Source of the DNA: Torreya grandis
Taxonomy: Eukaryota; Streptophyta; Pinopsida; Cupressales; Taxaceae
NCBI GenBank assembly: GCA_037957365.1
Contig: JARHVA010000398.1
Coordinates: 2,282,001-2,346,000 of the forward strand
Reading direction: 5' to 3'
DNA length: 64,000 nt
Every line of letters starts with the position of its first letter. Positions within the stretch are counted from its first letter, which is position 1. Made by a program: the position numbers and the translations under genes. This document shows positions 45,831 through 58,949 of the stretch, piece by piece. The notes under the pieces are model-generated. The model was not told the DNA's origin. It saw nothing but the letters and a program-made list of their open reading frames with translations, and did no database searches.

Positions 45831-46079
45831 TGGGATCTTTATTAGCTTGGTTTTCAATACATTTTATAGACAAGGTATAAACATCTATGTCAGAGGATAC
45901 TAAACTCACTCTTTCATTGACTGCATTATATTATGTGATCATGTGTTTCATTATGGGTTCTTTGTCAACATGGATCTAATTGGATACACATCTTTAAGAC
46001 AACCACATATGGGAGAAGTCTATAGCCATGTATCCATTCAAGGTTTTAGACTAGTATCTAGTAAGTGACATCCCATAAG

Positions 46080-46335
46080 CCTTTAGGATATCCACTACTT
46101 GAATATTCATAATTTTTTGGACCCTAGTCTTAGAACTTATCTACATATCGACATTCAAGAGCTTGCCTATAACCTTAAATTCATACTTATCTAATTGGAC
46201 CTCTATTTTATCTAATTAATAGGTGTTAGTTCTAATTTCTAACAAATTTTAGAAGGTATGACATTCACAAAGGCTCCTAAGTCAACTAGATAGTTATGAA
46301 TATTCTTCCCAAATAGCTTAACTATAAAGACAAAA
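46080..46335 (-). pseudogene. Protease of the outer element, active site DLGA
   Basis: The frame reads VEVQPFVFIVKLFGKNIHNY, then LVDLGAFVNVIPSKIC. In retropepsins the triplet is D-S/T-G; here, at 46283-46272, it is Asp-Leu-Gly, explained by one C-to-T change (TCA to TTA). Downstream on the minus strand, text such as VVDILKAYGMSLTRY and LNGYMAIDFSHMW matches the rest of a Tat-type protease region. Confidence 0.75.
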
Positions 46336-46619
46336 GGTTGGACCTCAACCTTATTCTTGTGTATCAACATGTTAGTGTGTGCAGGCTTGGGTTTTGGGCT
46401 GAACTCTGTTATCTAAGGGAATTTAGGAGGAGATTTATTTTATTAGTGATATGGGCAAGTTCATGTAAAGCTATGTTTGCCTTGATCTTATTCGTGTTCT
46501 CTACTATGTTATACCCAATATTTATAGTGACAAGCTATGTACCTTTAGTTGGCTCAAGATTATTTTCTTTTAGAGGTGGAGGGTCATTCCTTGCTCTTGG
46601 ATCAGTAGGAGTTGCATAA

Positions 46620-46901
46620 TTTTTAGGAGGGGTCAACATGGTAAGGGGTTACTATTGTGTTTGGTTCTTAAGAGCATAGTTACTCCTTTGGAATTTTTAG
46701 AAATCTTGTACCTCATTGGAGGCATATTCTGGTTCATTATATTCATAATTTGGGAAATCTAATGTCTCTAGTACTATGGTAGTGCATGAGGATATTGGAG
46801 AATTAGAGGCCTTAGTCTATTTATTAACCTTGGGGTGGATTGATACTACCTCATACTCTTTCATCTCTTTCTAGAATATTTTTAATGCACTATATAATTC
46901 A
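46620..46901 (-). pseudogene. 3' end of gag of the outer element
   Basis: Minus-strand text around 46870-46800 reads KEMKEYEVVSIHPKVNK, in the place expected for a gag C-terminus. Joined across the nested insertion to 61557 onward it continues the same gene. Confidence 0.5.
46897..46901. repeat. Probable target-site duplication ATTCA (left)
   Basis: It pairs with GTTCA at 61552-61556 with one G/A difference. The match depends on placing the LTR end at 46902. Confidence 0.55.
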
Positions 46902-49900
46902 ATGTAGTATAGTCCTATAATTTCAAGATCCAAATTTTAGTGAAACATCAACTTCACAAGGAGCTCCAACCCCTACCTAGTTGAGCACCGACTTAACTAG
47001 TCTTTTGCAAGCTCTATATTGCAAGGAAGATTCAAGCCCATAATAAATTAGCAAACAAAAATTCATCTCTAATATTTAATCACCTTATAATACATATTTA
47101 TAATATTCAAATTATTATTACCTCCTTTTTTTGCACTCATTACCCTTTAATCTCACTCAAATAACCTTGGAGGCTTTCTCGCTTAACATGCCTCTTCTAG
47201 GATCATTAGGTCCATTGACCTAGTCATCCACCTATAAAAAATATGTTAGATAAACATGTTTTCTTCTCTTTTCCCTTTTATATTCCTCAATGACCTACTC
47301 CTTCTCTTTAAAAGGTTCTCTCCTTTGCTTGTATTCTATCTTGTCTAACTAACTCAAATAGGCCAATTAGGCCTTATTTTTATACTCAATTCTTGGTCTT
47401 ACCTATATTGGTCAACAAAGATACTTTAAATTATTTTATTATCATTGTAATATTTCAAAAAACACGTTACATGATTGATAAAACCACTCCATAGGTCATT
47501 CATAACCCTCAAGGACCAAAACCCTATTAGGCTAAATAGAGACCTAAAGGAATTAGGCTTACTCTAAGCCACACGTTACACTCAGACCTCTTGGACCACA
47601 TTTTGTCTTTAAAAAAAATTTAAAATATTATAATATCACTTTAATATTCCCCTCATAATCTCTCCTTGGGTCCCCAACACCATTTTATTCATTTCACACC
47701 TTGAACCAAGCTATTAGGCTTACTCGCCATTAGCCCTTCACTCACCCAAAAACAACCTTCATTGTAAAACTGACGCATGTAATTAAATATATAAAAAAAC
47801 TCAAAAAAATATATGAATATATCATTCATTAATTAAAAAATCTCTCCATGTATATTTTATATCATCAAATAGGGCAATAGGCCTCAAGAACTATCTTGCT
47901 ACATGCTCACTCAAAACTGCCCGTTGCTGCAAACACTCAATCAACAAACTTTGACTCTCCACACATTATAAATCACTTTAAATGAATATAATTTTATTAA
48001 TAGGATCCTTATTTATATTAATGACATCTTAATATTAATTTTATTCTTCAACTCAAGTCAGATGACCTCCAACCCATCACTCCTAAATGATTACTCAAAA
48101 CTATCAATAGGCATGTCAACACGGTCATGTATAAGATTGCCTTTAATACCTATAAGGGTGATTAAAATAGATATAATTCAAATAAATATATATTTTTTTT
48201 ACTATATTACATCATAAAATATATGTATCATTTATTCTAGGAATAACCATTGGTCTTATAGACTAATTTATCAAGCAACTATCTCACTGTCTTAACACGG
48301 TCTGCTAAGCCATTTTGGATTTACCATTTAAATATACTAACCTATATATAAAAATTTAATAGAGAATTAATAGGCCCTTTAGATGTAAAAAATCATAAAA
48401 AATTACATTGGATGCTTTTAATCTTGTCATAAGATATCATAGACTTCACTTCCCTTAGCACATCAAGAACTATCAAACACTACAAACATCCAGTCATGGG
48501 AACAAGACACTTTAACCCCTGATAAATAATAATCATGATATTAAAATACATGTAAAAATTAATAAAACATCATTATATAACCCTAAAATATAAAAATCAT
48601 ATTCTCTAATGGCAACTTTTCTCTTTCAAACCATTCTCACTAACCTGGGTTTCACTATCTTGACTTATACAAATAAGTTACTTTGAGAGCACATTCTAGA
48701 TTATATGTGAGAATCATAAAAACTTATAAACCAAGGGAATGATAGGTATAGGTATTAAAAAAATACCCAAAACAAATGTATTCATCCCTAGTCACTTAAA
48801 ACTCATCCCTAAACACATTCTCACACTTGCCTAGTTTTTCTCATTATTTTCATTGTTAGTCATTTTAGTGACAAATCATCTTAGGTGACAAAAATTATTG
48901 ACACATAGGATGTAAATTAATCAACTTACATCATGTACATAAATAAAATTTATTTTTCTTCAACCTACATTGATTTGTATGCATTGACCTGGTTAACCCT
49001 GCATGTAGCATCAAATTATTTAGAAATAAGCCTTTTTCTATAGCTTCCACTCATAGTCCTAACACACCACTACCACCTAGAGATGCCTAGAGGAGTCCTA
49101 TAGCACATAAAATCATAAAAAATTATCAAAAAAACTATTATGGGAAATTTTTATCAATATCTTCACCATCAAGTCAATATGAGGGTTTAGAGAGGGTTTT
49201 GAACCAGTTAACCTCCTTAATGATTTTTCATATAGCTATGCCTCTCAAATGAAAAAATAATGATTTTAAATAATTACTAAGACTCTATAATAACTCTCCA
49301 AAAATTCTTAGGACACCATGAAAACTTTATACATTCCAATGAGCATCTAAACTTTCTTCTTAGGTTTTCATCTCTTCATTTTGTAAGCATAGTAGACATT
49401 TAAATGCCTTTTTTTAGATTTATCCTATAATCCATGACCTAAACATTGTTCCACATTTTTTAAAAAACCTTTCATACCTTGATCCATGCTCACATGTGCT
49501 TAAACACTTTGAAAACTCACCTTAACCCATCATTAGACCACACTAGGTCTTTATGAATGCTAGGCCTTAAACTACCAGTTGCATGCTTCCCCTTAAACAC
49601 ACATGGGAACATATTGTATTTTTATAAACAAGTAATATACATTTATAATATGCTCATACAAGCACACTTAACTTGGAATCTGATCCTCATCCTCCTTTTG
49701 GCCTCATTAGGTGTCTTGGCACACTAGGCCTTCAACTACAAGTCACTTTAGGTCTTGAGTATGACCCTCTCACCACTATATATGTTTTTAACACCTCATA
49801 TACATTATTAAAAAACCTCTCATGTTCTCAAATAATTATAAATTTTTTCATATATGTCTCATACTTGTCTTCACAACATGATACTAGTCATGTTCAATCA

Positions 49901-50251
49901 CATTAGGTCTTCCATGCAAGGACTGAGCCTCAATACCTGACCTTAAAAGCTTCTTTTCCTTATACACATGTGTACACATTATCTAAAATCATATCATATG
50001 CTCTACCAATAATTAATTACCTTCAATCTCATACATTTATATATCAATCATCACTATATCTCTAGAAGCTATGTCCATGCTTAAGGAACTAATCCATCAA
50101 ATAGACCTACAAGGTACCACACCTTCTCGAGACCTTCTTGATACATGTCTCTTATCAAAAACACCTCTAGAACATCAATTAAATTTGAATACATTTGACA
50201 TAAATGACAACCTTAATTATACAGACACATCAATAGAGACATACCTCAACA
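46902..50251 (-). repeat. 3' LTR of the LARD-like element, 3.35 kb
   Basis: Its minus-strand start is TGTTGAGGTATGTC at 50251. It aligns with the second copy over its whole length, except that 48816-49795 is missing there. It contains no protein motif. Confidence 0.8.
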
Positions 50252-50541
50252 ATCTCCCCCTTTGTCATTGATGGTAAACATTTGAATACACCAAACTATT
50301 CTCATCTCTCTTCAAACTAGATCTCCCCATCAAGTTTTTCTCCCCCTTTGACATTAATGAAAAAGGTTCTCCTCAAATACCACCTTATATTTCACTCCAA
50401 ATTCAAAAATTCTATTGAATAAAATTGATCAAATGCTTACCTTTAGAGTGATTGAGATGCTAACTCTTGATCTTGCTTGAACTCATTCATACCTTGCCAC
50501 TTGATCCTTGTACCTGACCATAAATAGCTCCCCCTTTGTCT
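50252..50541 (-). other. Polypurine tract and two upstream copies
   Basis: On the minus strand GACAAAGGGGGAG (or GTCAAAGGGGGAG) occurs at 50266-50254, 50352-50340 and 50540-50528. The first abuts the LTR start and is the functional position. The others look like upstream polypurine tracts. Confidence 0.75.
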
Positions 50542-52499
50542 ATGAATACTTATATTCAAATTTGATTGTCATGACTTCAAAAACCTTTCTTTAAGCTCAT
50601 CATATGTTGTAGTAGACAACTTTATTAAACATGGACCTACAAGGGCTCTCCCTAAGACCATGCTTTCCTGAATCTCCTTGTCTTTGACTGATATGAGATT
50701 TGAATCAACCTATTACCTTGATTTTTTCACTAATAAACCTTATGGAGACCTATTTGTATTTATAATATTTCCAAAATGATCCTCATCTAATCACACATGT
50801 TTCTATACATCATGAGTTTTCAATCATCCTTATGGAACCCTGTAACTTACCACCACTCCATATAAGTCCTCATTAGAACAACTCAACCATAGATATGATT
50901 TCAAGGAAATAGAACTAAATTATCATTCCTCATGTTCCAAAAGTATCAAACATACTCCTTGACTATTTAGATTTTAACTCAGATTATAATGCCTTCAATA
51001 TAAAACTTTAACCAACTAGGTTTACAACCAAATTTAATAATGACATGTTGACAAAACTCATAAAACTTGTCATCTTCAAACTAATTTGATATGAACTCAA
51101 AATACATATTTTATTTATTTGTCCTTGACATCCATTGAAGAACCTTCTCTTTTCAACAACACATCCAAGGTCTTCACAATCTCATTGGTTTTGTAGACTA
51201 ATTCATGAATCTTATGCTTTCTTGGAAACAATGATCAATCTACATTCCTCTTTATGTTGCTCAAGCCATCATGGTTTAAATTAGTTCATAACACTATCCA
51301 TGTATCAATTTGTTTAGATAGGTATGTGATACCTCATTCTATATTATATACTTTTGGATTTTATGGTTTCTTTGTGTTTTTCAAGATCAAACCTATGTGG
51401 TTTTATTAATACATTCTTAGACCATTAAAAACTTAGATTCATTATGCAAACATGAAACTTCTCAATCTAGCACAGTCAACCACCTTCACTTCTTAGGCCT
51501 CGAACATCTTCATGTCAAGCGACATGAATTATCATCTTCAACACACTATTATGACCCTTTCATCATGTCATAATGTTTCCTATATGACCTTATGATGTCA
51601 CCAACACATCAAGATCATGCCTCTTTAGACAAATTTTTCATGTATTTTGTTTATACATAGTTAAGACCTTGTTTCAAGCCTTTTGTGCAAAAAGTCTCTA
51701 ATTTTAATAGTATTGGTATTTTAGACTAATATATGACTCATGTGCACTCTTGAGACTTGTGATCAATGAAATATTCAAATAGGTATCAAAAACATACTTC
51801 AATATCCTAACAAACATTCTACTCATTTATTATAGCTTCAAAGAATCAACTTAGTTTCCCTACCTTGATGACCAACTCATCCTTCATTTGTGTTTATTTT
51901 GATGATTATATAGATAACTTCATACCATATTATATCAAAGCTAAAATAATATTATATAACCTCAATTTTATTGAACTCCTAAACCAAGTAACATCTTCTT
52001 TTTATCATGCTAGCTGACCAAGTAGACCACCTTGGAATGCCTTGACATGTACCTTTCTCTTAATATGTCTTTAGAGTCCTTAAAGATTATCAATATTTGG
52101 TTTGATATTTGAATTACATTATATATATATATATTCATTATGAGCTGCCAAATGGTACCTTTAACATTCTTTTAACTCTTTAGATAACTATGTAAACACC
52201 ATTATTACAAACAAGATGAACATTATACTCATCACACTTTATGCTACTTAAGATCACCTATAGGCTATCAAGCCTCCTCCAAAGTTCCTAATATAATAAA
52301 AATTATTGGAAGTATATAATGAGAGGCAATTTGAATAATTTTCATAACAATATCTATTCGATTCCATTCATCATTTCAAGAAGCATTCATTCACATAAAA
52401 ATCAAAGCCTACATAAACAACCACATGAGCATATCACAAGAGAACATAAGAGATATGTGGGAAACCTTCATGGGGGATAAAAAACACTAAACCATGAAT
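50542..52499 (-). other. Internal region of the LARD-like element, no coding seen
   Basis: No gag or pol motif was found on either strand. Near 52470 the minus strand has TTATCCCCCATGAAGGTTTC, a phrase I associate with copia leaders or LTRs, but it does not define a gene. The primer site next to the 5' LTR end could not be recognised. Confidence 0.5.
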
Positions 52500-54109
52500 A
52501 TGTAATAAAGTCTTATAATTTCAAGATCTAAATTTTATTGAAGCACCAAATTCACAAGGAGCTCCAACCCCTACCTAGTTGAGCACCCAGTCAACTAGTC
52601 TTCTGCAAGCTTTATCTTATAAGGAGGATCCAAAACCCTAGGTAAATTATCACCAACAAAGTCACATATGATATTTTATCACCTTATAATACTTTTTTCT
52701 AAGATTCAACTGATTATTACCTCCTTTTTTTCACTCTTTACCCTTTAATCTCACTCAAATAACCTCTTAGGCTTTCTCGCTCAACATGCCTCTTCTAGGC
52801 TCATTAGGTCCACTGACCTAGTCATATACCTATTAAAAATATGTTAGATAAAAATTTATTCTAATTTTATCCCTTTGATGGTACTCAATAACCTATTCCT
52901 CCTCTTTCAAAGGTTCTTTCCTTCGCTTGTATTCTATCTTGTCTAACTAACTCAAATAGGCTAATTAGGCCTTGTTATACTCAATTATTGGTCTCACCCA
53001 TCTTGGTCGATCAAGATACTTTAAAATATTTAATTATCCTTGTAACATGTCCAAAAAAATGTTACATGAGTGATAAAACCACTCCATATGTCATTCATAC
53101 CCCTTAAGGACCAAAACCCTATTAGGCCTAATAGAGACCTAAAGGAATTTAGGCCTTCTCTAAGGCACATATTACACTCAGACCTCTTGGATCACATTTT
53201 AATTTTACAAATGATTAAAAAACTTATAATATAAGTTTAATATGCCCATAATAATCTATCCTTGTGTCTTCAACACCATTTTCTTTATTTCACACCTTGA
53301 ACCAAGCTATTAGGCCTACTCGCCATTAGACCTTCACACATTCAAAAATCTACCTTACAAAACTAAAGCATAAAATTAAATTTCTCAAAAAATCCACTAA
53401 AAAAACATATTAATAGATAATTAATGACTTATAAAACTTCTCCATGTATATTGGACATCATCAAATAGGCCAATAAGCCTCAATAACTCTCTTGCTACAG
53501 GCTCACTCAAAACTTCTAGTTACTGCAAAGACATAGTCAACAAACTTTGAATCTCCACACCTTATTGAGAAATTTAAATGAATATAATTTTATTAATATG
53601 ATACTTAGGTATATTATTAACATCTTAAAATTATTTTTATTCTTAAAATTAGGTCATATTGCCTCTAACTCATCACTCTCAGATGATTACTCAAAACTGT
53701 CAATAGCCCTGTTAACACAGTCATGTATAATATTGTATTTAATAATTGTAAGAGTGATTCCAAGACATATAATATACATCAATAGCTCTTATTTGGTATT
53801 TATTACATCATAAAATATATGGATCATTAATTCTAGGAATAATCATTGGTCTTATAGACTAATTTCTCAAGCCTCTATCTCATTCACTGTTAAGCCATTT
53901 TGGCTTCCACATTTCAATATCTTAACCTATCTCTCCACATTTCATATAGAATGAATAGGTCATTTACATTTAAAAAATAATAAACAAGTACATTGGATGA
54001 ACTGAATCTTTCATAGGATCTCACACACTTCACTTCCCTTAGCACATCAAGAATTGTCAAGCACTGCAAACATCCAATCATGTAAATAAGACATTATAAC
54101 ACTTGAGAA
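52500..54109 (-). repeat. 5' LTR of the LARD-like element, piece next to its internal region
   Basis: It aligns with 46902 to about 48530. It is interrupted at 54109/54110 by the copia element. Confidence 0.8.
54105..54109. repeat. Target-site duplication GAGAA, left copy
   Basis: It matches 60774-60778 exactly. The uninterrupted paralogue lies near 48525 in the other LTR. Confidence 0.92.
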
Positions 54110-54164
54110 TGTTGGAGATGTGGAAACATAATGCCTCATTTTATTTTAATGTAAAATCCTAAAA

Positions 54165-54410
54165 CATGTAGTTATTATAAGTAGCCTATAGAAAAAACTT
54201 GTAGTTGTTATAGGCAGCCTGTAGATGAAACCTGCAGTGGCTATGGGCAGCCTGTAGAAGAAACTTGTAGTTGTTATGGGCAACCTGTAGGTGAATCCTG
54301 TAGTGGCTATGGGCAACCTATAGGTGAAAACTATATTTAATATGAGAATCCTATAGTTTCTATGAGAAACCTATAGGTAAATACTATAGTTGTTATGGGC
54401 AATCTAAAAA
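54165..54410. repeat. 33-bp minisatellite in the 5' LTR (U3)
   Basis: Units such as CCTGTAGAAGAAACTTGTAG followed by TTGTTATGGGCAA repeat about seven times at 33-bp spacing, with drift toward the 3' end. The same array is in the 3' LTR at 59565-59805. Confidence 0.85.
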
Positions 54411-54754
54411 TAAAAAGTCTACAACTTGATCAATGCTACAGGCTTCTATAAATACGTGTTGTTATTAATTGACAAGAAAAGGTTAATATCAAATTTTAGT
54501 CTTAATGTTGTGGATAGATATAAGCACTGTGTGGTCATGGTTACATTGGATGTAGATTTGTGTTGGTAGGGTCATGAAGGTCTATTGTTAATGATGATCT
54601 TGTAGACATTAATTGAATGCAGGAGAGACCTGAGGATGGTTAGATGATGATTTGTCAACAGCCCATACATCACTGTCATAGTCGTATGACTATTTAAAGT
54701 AGTTTGTTTTTAATATCTGTAAAAGATTGTAACTGGATGAAGTTGTAATATATT

Positions 54755-54870
54755 TTTACTTCCTTATTATGTAAGGAAGTTGTAATAGATCTGTACTTCC
54801 TTATTTTTTAAGGAAGTTGTAATAGATTGTAACTATAGGAAGTTATAATAGATTTTGTACTTCTTTATAT
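54755..54870. repeat. Repeated inverted-repeat units (ACTTCCTTA...TAAGGAAGT)
   Basis: ACTTCCTTA, a short loop and TAAGGAAGT form a perfect 9-bp stem at about 54759-54781. A second unit at 54798-54820 has a similar stem, and related GTAGGAAGTT text follows. The same arrangement lies at about 60150-60260 in the 3' LTR. Confidence 0.75.
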
Positions 54871-55373
54871 TTAATGATCATCCCTTTAAAAGTAGAAAAA
54901 GAGGTAGAACAATTATATAGTTTTGAATTGTAGATAAAAAAGGTGAGAATGCAACTGTATAGTAATTAATAGAAAGAGAATATTTATCTTCAGATAAAGG
55001 TGTTGCCAGAGTGCTCAAATACAGAGACTAAGGGGTAGGAAGTGCTAGGCACTTGTATAAATTCCTTTGGAAGTTTGAATAGAAGAATTGCTGAGTTTTT
55101 TGGTGAATGTAGCCCAACATTTGGGAAGTTAAATACTATGTTCGTATTTTTATATGTTGTTTTTCATCATCTCTTATTTCTCTATTTTTTGCATGTATTT
55201 ATTATTCCATATTTATTTGTTTAACTTGCAAGTACATGTTTAGATTATTTTTAATCTGGGGGTTACAAAGTAGATTTTGATATAGATTTGTAAACTCAAT
55301 TATTCTGATTTAGGCAATTGATTAATAATGTATGTAATAAAATTTTGAAACTTTATGTATTTAACCCAACAAG

Positions 55374-55386
55374 TGATATCAGAGCC
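55374..55386 (+). other. Primer binding site of the copia element
   Basis: TGATATCAGAGCC starts three bases after the LTR and differs by one base from the common initiator-Met primer site TGGTATCAGAGC. Confidence 0.85.
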
Positions 55387-55482
55387 ATCTTTGTGTGGTT
55401 TTGTGTATTGTTTTACAAGTTGTAAATCTCTACAAAATCTTAGACTCAGAGTAATATCTTCTCAAGTGGGAGATCTTGAATA

Positions 55483-56270
55483 ATGGTAGATGATGGAAGA
55501 AAAGTGGTTGATAAATTTAATGGACATAATTTTATTTTGTAGAAGATGTAAATGGTTGACTATCTATATCAAAAGGACCTCTATCTACCGCTTGATGGAA
55601 AGGCAAAAGGATAGGGAAAGAGAACAGATGAGGAATGGAATGTCTTGGATAGAAAATCTTTAGGAGCCATATGGCTGTACTTGGGAGGAAGTGTTCCCTC
55701 CAATATATATGAAGAAAAGACTACAAAAGAGCTTATAACCACCTTATGCAAGTTGTATGAGATGCCTTCAACAAAAAACAAGGTGTATCTGATGAAGAGG
55801 TTATTCAACTTGAAAATGAATGAGAATTGAAGTGTACCTAAACATCCGAATGATTACAATACTATTATAAATTAGTTGACTTATTTGAAAGTGAAACTAG
55901 ATGAATAAGTCAAGGTCTTGTTGTTACTATGTTCCCTACCTAAATCTTGGAATGATCTTGTGATGGTTGTGAGTAACAACATTTTTGGGAGTAATACTCT
56001 TAAAATAGAGGATGTTGTTAGTGTCATAATCTTTGAATAAATGAGAAAGAAGACATCTAGTGAAAATTAAACAATTAATTCACTAAATCTTGAATCTAGA
56101 GGGAGACAAAAGAATAGAGAGAGGAGTAAGAGTTGTGGATCAAAGGGAAGATCTTTATCTTCCAAACATAGATCCAAGTCAAAAGGAAGAAGTGTTGTAT
56201 GATGTAACTATGGAAAGTATCGCCATATGAGAAAGTAGTGTTGGGCTCTTAAAAAGTAACACAAGGAGCA
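55483..56270 (+). pseudogene. gag of the copia element, decayed
   Basis: From an ATG at 55483 the frame reads DKFNGHNFILW, a stop, KM, a stop, MVDYLYQKDLY, then EEWNVLDRKSLGAIWLYLGG, then KELITTLCKLYEMPSTKNKV, then MKRLFNLKMNE, and later LLLLCSLPKSWNDLV. This is the usual UBN2-type copia capsid. A basic Arg/Ser-rich stretch (56100-56190) leads to a zinc-knuckle remnant at about 56199-56240. There the first ligand is a stop codon, the second Cys is Tyr, the Gly before His is Arg, and the last Cys remains. About ten stops interrupt the frame, all in one phase. Confidence 0.85.
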
Positions 56271-56319
56271 AAAAAATAATGATAATAACCAGGAGGCAAA
56301 TATCACCTCAAGTGATACT

Positions 56320-56700
56320 ACTACTATGTATCAAGATGCTTTAGTTTTGTCATGTGATACAAAGGTTGAGTCATGGGTGATTGACTTAGGGGCATATTTT
56401 CATGCTACTTTCAATCCCAAGTATTTTACAACCTATATAAGTGGCAAGTTTGGCCAAGTTTTCTTGGGAGACAATGAACCCTATGATATTGTTGGCAAAG
56501 GGTCAATAAAGATCAAGCCACATAATGAAAATGAATGGATACTCAAAGAAGTAAGACATGTGCCAAGTCTTACCCAAAATCTTATTTCTATATGTCAATT
56601 GGCAGAAGATGGATGTACTGTTAGTTTCGATGCAGAATCCTAGAAGGTAACAAAAGGTAATCTTGTTGTAGCCAAAGGCGAAAAGGAAGGCACACTATAT
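56320..56700 (+). pseudogene. Protease of the copia element, active site DLGA
   Basis: A 105-codon open piece (56326-56643) reads VESWVIDLGAYFHATFN, then YISGKFGQVFLGDN, then VGKGSIKIKP, then LKEVRHVPSLTQNLISICQL. This is the copia aspartic protease with its flap region. The catalytic Asp-Ser-Gly reads Asp-Leu-Gly, the same C-to-T type of change as in the outer gypsy element. It is in the same phase as gag, as expected for a single gag-pol frame. Confidence 0.85.
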
Positions 56701-57780
56701 TTGAGTAATTGCATTATTCATTCTAATAATACATTAGTTTTTACTTCTAATCTAGAAAATAATTTATGGCATTCAAGATTGGGTCATATGAGTCAGAAAG
56801 GTATGAGCATTTTACATAAGAAAGGGAAGTTATCAGACTTAAAGTCTATTAATTTATATTTATGTGAACATTATGTTTTTGGTAAACAAGAGAAAGTTTA
56901 TTTTTTGAATGTTGGCCTTGAAAGAAAACAAAATAAATTAGAATTAGTACATTCTAATGTTTGGGGACCAACCCCTATACAATCATTGGGAGGCTCAAAA
57001 TATTATGTTATGTATGTGGATGATGCAACTCGTAAGTTATGGGTTTATTATATTTGAAATAAGTATGATGTATTTAAAACCTTCAAAATTTGGAGAGCCC
57101 TTGTAGAAAATAAGTTAGGCATGAAGATGAAATGCTTAAGATATGATAATGGAGGTGAATACACCTCAAAATAATTTTGGAACTACTATGCACAATAAGC
57201 AATCCAAAAAGAAGTAACAGTGCCTTAGACTTTTCAACAAAATGGGGTAAGTGAGAGAATGAACCAAATAATTATGGAGAGAGCTAGAAACATGAGACTC
57301 CATGTTGGTTTTCCCCCTATTTTTTAGGTAGGTACAGTTCATACTGCTATTTATTTTATTAATAGAGGACCATATAGTGCTTTAGATGGTGAGATCCCCA
57401 AGGAATCTTGGACATGAAAAGTGTTTCTTACTCTCATTTAAAAAAATCTGGTTGTGAAGCATTTGTGCACATTGATAAATAAAATAAAAATAAGTTGGAT
57501 GCTAAATCAATGAGATACAATTTCATTGGATATGGTGATAGCTCATTTGGTTATCATTTCTGGTGTTTAGATGATAGAAATATTGTGAGATCATGTGATG
57601 TGATCTTTAATGAAAGTGTGATTTATAGGGACCAACTTGCAAAAAAGAATGTGGAAAGTCCACTTGGTAAATAAAATATTGTCATACCTCCAAGTGTATT
57701 TGGAGAAAGAAAAGAGAACTTACAGAATACTCCATTTACTCTATATAATTAAAAAATGGGAATAGGGTCATTAATGACCC
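56700..57780 (+). pseudogene. Integrase of the copia element, decayed
   Basis: The piece 56701-57057 reads NNLWHSRLGHMSQKGMSILH, then LCEHYVFGKQEKVYF, then KLELVHSNVWGPTPIQSLGG and SKYYVMYVDDATRKLWVYYI. The two zinc histidines are kept but the last Cys of CxxC is Tyr. The first catalytic Asp (HSDVWGP) is Asn. The second is present in RYDNGGEY near 57145, and the Glu is present in NGVSERMNQ near 57250. A frame change near 57416 separates this from the later IGYGDSSFGY / WCLDDRNIVRSCDVIFNE region. The enzyme would be inactive. Confidence 0.85.
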
Positions 57781-57838
57781 AATGGAATCTTCTAAGAATA
57801 TTGGGCCAAGATAATCTCAAAGTGAACCAGTCACACCT

Positions 57839-58920
57839 ATGGTAAGGAGGTCAACAAGAGTAAGTAAACCTCCTGATAGATATTCTCCATCTTTATTTTA
57901 TTTGTTACTAACTGATAGTGGGGAACCTGAATCATTTATAGAAGCTAAGCAGGACAAAGATTATGTGAAATGGGAGAAGGGTATGAAAGTAGAATTATAT
58001 GCCTTGAAACACAATAAAACATGGGAATTGGTGGATTTGCCACCTGATAAGAAATCACTACAAAATAAATGGTTTTTTTATAAAGAAGATGAGAGTGGGC
58101 AGAAAACATACAAAGCAAGGCTTGTTATTAAAGGCTTTGCACAAAAGGCTGGAATTTATTACTCAGAGGTATTTTCTCCTGTTGTTAAAATTACCTCAAT
58201 AAGAACTATATTAAGTATTATTTCTTTCGATGATCTTCATAGATATTTAGAAGAGGAAATCTACATGAAGCAACTAGAAGGTTTTGAGGTAAAGGGGAAA
58301 CAAAGAAAAGTTTGTAAATTACTGAAAATTTTATATGGTTTGAAACAAGCACCAAGGCATTGATACCTAAGGTTTGATACTTTTATGTTGGAGCATGGAT
58401 ATGCTCATACTCATAGTGATCATTGTGTTTATAGTAAGAAATTTGAAAATGGTGAATTCATTATTCTTCTACTTTATGTTGATGACATGTTGCTGTGTGG
58501 AGCTAACATACAGAGAATAAGTGAATTAAAGAAATTACTTTCTTCAGAGTTTGCCATGAAGGATCTTGGACCAGACAAGAAAATTATCAGAATGAGAATT
58601 GACAAAGATAGATTGGGTAAAAAACTAACTTTAACTCAATCTAAATATATTTAAAAGGTGTTGTTAATATTTGGTATACAAAATTGTAAATCTATTTCTA
58701 CACCTTTAGCTGGCCACTTCAAGTTGCGTAAGACACAGTCTCTTAAGTCACAAGAGGAGAAAGATTATATGGAAAAGGTGCCATATGCTTCAGCTATGGG
58801 TATTTTAATGTATGCTATGATTTTCACTCATCCAAACATATCTCAATCAATGGGAGTAGTGAATAGGTTCGTGAGCAACCTTGGTAAGCAACACTTGTTA
58901 GCAGTTTAGTGGATTTTAAA
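57839..58920 (+). pseudogene. Reverse transcriptase of the copia element with motif A deleted
   Basis: Open pieces 57839-58363, 58385-58654 and 58658-58909 are in one phase, separated by single stops. They read RRSTRVSKPPDRY, then VDLPPDKKSLQNKWFFYKED, then YKARLVIKGFAQKAGIYYSE, then VFSPVVKITSIRTILSI, then YLEEEIYMKQLEGFE, then YGLKQAPRH, then LLLYVDDMLLCGANI. YVDD is intact. However, LSIISFDDLHRYLEEEIYM lacks the roughly 11-residue block with the first catalytic Asp (motif A) that normally sits between DLH and LEEEIYM. The loss is in frame and makes the enzyme dead even without the stops. Confidence 0.88.
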
Positions 58921-58949
58921 ACATTTATGTGGAGCCTCTAGTATGTGTT

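Larger units (their letters stand above)
54110..55371 (+). repeat. 5' LTR of the copia element
   Basis: TGTTGGAGATGTGG starts it and ACCCAACA ends it. A TATA box (TATAAATA) lies at 54447-54454. Upstream of it is a 33-bp minisatellite; downstream are inverted-repeat units, both listed separately. Confidence 0.92.
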
